A stretch of DNA of 64,000 bases from Pratylenchus scribneri (Eukaryota > Nematoda > Chromadorea > Rhabditida > Pratylenchidae): NCBI GenBank assembly GCA_030063045.1, contig JAQSEB010000001.1, positions 4,898,001 through 4,962,000 of the forward strand. The letters are read 5' to 3'. The first letter of the stretch is position 1. Each line of letters opens with the position of its first letter. Position numbers and translations under genes: made by a program. A model generated the notes under the pieces. It had not been told where the DNA came from and ran no database searches. It saw only the letters and a list, made by a program, of their open reading frames with translations. Shown here one piece after another: positions 61,221 to 64,000 of the stretch.

Positions 61221-62884
61221 AAATTTGTGAAGGAATGAAAGATTTGACGAAAGAGAATTCAATTTATATTCATATTTTAATTTAGAATAAAAAATCAGAT
61301 ATTGAAAAAAAAATTGAATTAATATTTTATTATTGAAAAAAAATATTGAAATTGTCAGAAAAAAGGGTACAGACACCAAAATAATTATAATAGTTTAAGG
61401 GTGTACCCTATATTCAATACATAAACCATATACCGATATACCCAATACCCATTGGATAGAGCACATCAAGACGCATAAAATGGTATAAATTGACATTTAT
61501 TTGTCATAATTAAATGCTATTAAACGGTTTAAATTGATTTGGATTTTCAGTTCAAAAGTAAGTTACAATCTGTTGAATCTAAGTAAATTAATTAGCAAAC
61601 GATGCATATCGACAAGATCTATGAATTTACTATCTCTCTCTATTGCTTGAGGGTCTAAGATAAAAATCACTGGCCACTATAATCTTTTCGTGATTTAAAT
61701 ATTTTTTTTGGTATTTTTATTAAGAAAGAAGCCTAAGCTAAATTAATTAAACTAACTGTATGATAGCTCATTCGAAAGAGCTCGAAAAATTGAATCCATC
61801 AAGGACTGGAGAAAATTGTTTGGAAAACAGTTTAAAAAGTTAATCACAAAAATTGAAAAAGTGAAAATTTCCCCTATGAGTTGGAATTCGAAAAATTCTA
61901 AGCTTTTTTTTTGATAAATGATAAATGAAATATTTCGAATAAATTTTATTCACAAAATACAAAAAAAATGAATTATTGAGTTTAATTTTTGACGAACAAA
62001 GAAATTGCACATGATTTTTCATATCAACAAAATATATTATTATTTTTAATTTTATATGTTTTGATGTTTAATTTCGCAAATTTTGTCAATTTTCTGAATT
62101 AATCCTGAATTATGAATTATCATGGAATTTTGTTATGGGTGTGTCCTCCTTTCTCTCAAATATGGGCATCCAATAAAAAACTAATATTCCATTCCATCAT
62201 CGGCTGATTTTATTACTCAATTTTTGCCCAATTTTCCATTCCAATATTTGCTCTCTCTTTTTTCTTATCAAATTATCAAAGCATTATATATTTTGATTGC
62301 TTCTTCTCTTCATTTTTGGTAATTTTTGGGTAGTGTTCCGGTTTCCTCTTTCGAAAATGGCCATAATTGGTCGCCGCACCCTTTTTTATGGAATTTGTCA
62401 ATTTGCTGTGCATTTATATAAAATGTTATATTAGAAACAATCCACAAATATCATAAAAATTCATTAGGAAAATTTTCATTAAGATGAAGTCAAACATTTT
62501 ATTCATAATTTTTAATTATTCTTTATTTATTTATTTAATTCTGATTAAAATAATTTTATTTGGTCATTAAACAAAATGGAATACTATTTATTTTGGTTTT
62601 TTTGGCCAATTTCCCTGGGTAATTATAATAATTTTTATACTTAATAGGTTTCGTTAAAATTAGAATTCAATTGAATAATTTTTATAATTTCTAATAAGCT
62701 CAAAAGTTTCTTTAAAATTACAAAAAATTTATGAAAATAATATAATTACTCTATAAATTTAATAAATTTTGATACGAAAAATTTCATCCAATTCTTCCCT
62801 CTAATTTTCAGTTAAAATTAAATAAAAATTAGTCCCTTAAAGTAAATTTTTAATTAATTATTTAATTTTATATTAGAAAGCAAA
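61221..62884. other. intergenic
   Basis: 61365-61660 carries 'ggtacagacacc'/'gagggtctaaga' ends and 'ccgatatacccaataccc', remnants of the family at 39241-39557. The remainder is AT- and C/T-rich. A ttatattag acceptor lies just before the start codon at 62885. Confidence 0.4.
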
Positions 62885-63577
62885 ATGTCGAATTTACCAA
62901 TTTTTATTCTTTTCCTTCTGCCTTTTTGTCTTGTGCATATTTTGGCAGCAAATGTAGAGCTACCAAATTCCGACATTTTGTCAGAAAATGAAGAATCGCC
63001 AAAAATAGTCCAATCCCCACCAAAAATTGGCATTCCCAGAGCACAACTTCGAATTGAAGCAAAAGCGCACGTTGAACGGCTCAATAAAATCCAGAAAAAA
63101 TGGACCGTAAGAAAATTCATATTTTTTCCTTTAAAATATGACAAAAATTAGGCAAAATTGCATCCCCGTTTTGCGGAAATGCCAAAGGAGGAAATGCGCC
63201 GTTGGCTTGGTCTTCGCCGCCAGGACCATTTGGAGAAGAAGCCAAAACATGGAGGAGGCGAATTGTTGATGGCAAAACTGGACAATGTGCAAAATATAGC
63301 AGCTCCAAAACCGGATCCGGTCGAACAATTTGATGCACGCGAAAAATGGCCAAAATGTGCGGATGTGATCAATCAAATTCAGGTAAAAATACAAAAAAAA
63401 ATATTTTAGGGAAATTTTATGTAAATTTATTTTAAAGGATCAATCCGGCTGTGGAAGTTGTTGGGCGGTTGCGTCCGCTTCCGTAATGCAGGATCGAATT
63501 TGCATTGGAAGTGGAGGCGAATTGAAAATGAATGTTTCATCGGAGGACATTCTCAGTTGTGAGACGAAAAGTTATGG
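62885..63577 (+). CDS. cathepsin B-like cysteine protease (5' part; runs off the window)
   Basis: Exons 62885-63106, 63152-63382 and 63438-63577 encode the first 197 residues. The next exon, in phase 2 after ..SYG, lies beyond 64000. MSNLPIFILFLLPFCLVHILA is a signal peptide, followed by a propeptide of about 100 residues. The mature enzyme starts near FDAREKWPKCADVINQIQ. DQSGCGSCWA (152-161) contains the Gln of the oxyanion hole and the catalytic Cys159, and SVMQDRICI..SG is typical of cathepsin B. The His/Asn catalytic residues and the occluding loop are not in the window. The product is a papain-family (C1A) secreted or lysosomal protease. A trans-splice-like acceptor (tattag) sits just before the ATG. 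Confidence 0.92.
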
Positions 63578-64000
63578 GTAAGTTGATCATATGAGGGTCG
63601 GATTTTTAATTTTTTGACCTACTTTTGTATGCATCAGATTTGATGATAAGATCATAAAAAGGATGTTTTTGAACATTTATCTCGATTTTACAAAATTTTT
63701 GACCTAATTTACCTACAGTTTTTTGGTGAGGGGAAATTTAATTGTAAAAATGGAATAAAATGCCGAAAATTAACTATTTTGAGTTTTCCAAACTTTATTT
63801 TGGCAATTTTACGAAAATAATTATACACCCATTTTGAAATTTTTGCTTCTTAAAAATCCGCCCCTATAATCAAAATATAATAATAAAATAATTGCTAATA
63901 AGACAAAATTTGATAGAATAGAATTTGCAAAAATAAAATTTATGAATTCAGAAAATTCTTTTTCAAAAATTTAAATATTTTATTTTTTCAATATTTTTTC
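63578..64000 (+). other. intron 3 of the cathepsin B-like gene (incomplete)
   Basis: Starts GTAAGT directly after the glycine codon. No acceptor followed by a cathepsin B-like exon (expected CGYGC-type sequence) is seen before the window ends. Confidence 0.7.

Overview
The window reads as nuclear DNA of an AT-rich nematode. The evidence is a cuticle collagen with the nematode N-terminal region and an RxxR site, many short GT..AG introns (about 40-60 bp) ending in tttcag/ttatag, splice-acceptor-like tttttag or attttag sites just upstream of several start codons (as expected for spliced-leader addition), and secreted nematode-type proteins including a cathepsin B. A plant- or animal-parasitic clade is possible but not shown. 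Nearly all genes are multi-exon. I assembled each model by following phase across GT/AG junctions, and every complete model closes in frame.

Layout. 0.5-0.9 kb: a small secreted six-cysteine (knottin-type) protein. 3.9-6.4 kb: a transcription-factor-like gene with an eh1-type motif, Q-rich stretches and a Brinker/psq-type helix-turn-helix, interrupted by an intron/exon tandem duplication. 8.1-11.6 kb: a secreted Lys/His-rich protein. 13.1-13.4 kb: the first copy of a Pol III-type structured ncRNA. 13.8-17.7 kb: an 11-exon secreted, sequon-rich protein. 17.8-37.4 kb: a gene-poor stretch of transposon remnants and tandem repeats. 37.4-41.1 kb: a signal-peptide protein with a C-terminal hydrophobic segment. 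41.7-42.5 kb (minus): a small single-pass membrane protein. 43.9-47.9 kb (minus): a 13-exon secreted protein with three galectin-like regions. 48.4-49.3 kb: a 929-bp near-perfect palindrome. 49.4-55.1 kb: a truncated F-box copy (minus) head-to-head with a complete 13-exon F-box/LRR gene (plus). 57.1-57.4 kb: the second ncRNA copy. 59.0-61.2 kb: cuticle collagen. 62.9 kb to the end: the 5' part of a cathepsin B-like protease.

Mobile DNA. At least six short non-autonomous elements have hAT hallmarks (CAGGG/CAGTG/TAGGG ends, 8-bp target duplications). One has a perfect 9-bp duplication (Mutator-like), and two have TA-flanked inverted ends (Tc1/mariner-like). No transposase gene was found. One hAT element sits exactly on a splice donor and rebuilds it.

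Most proteins here are secreted or membrane-bound, but I see no operon or single shared pathway. The most unusual items are the duplicated-exon transcription factor, the ncRNA pair, the giant palindrome with an identity gradient, and the secreted triple galectin-like protein.
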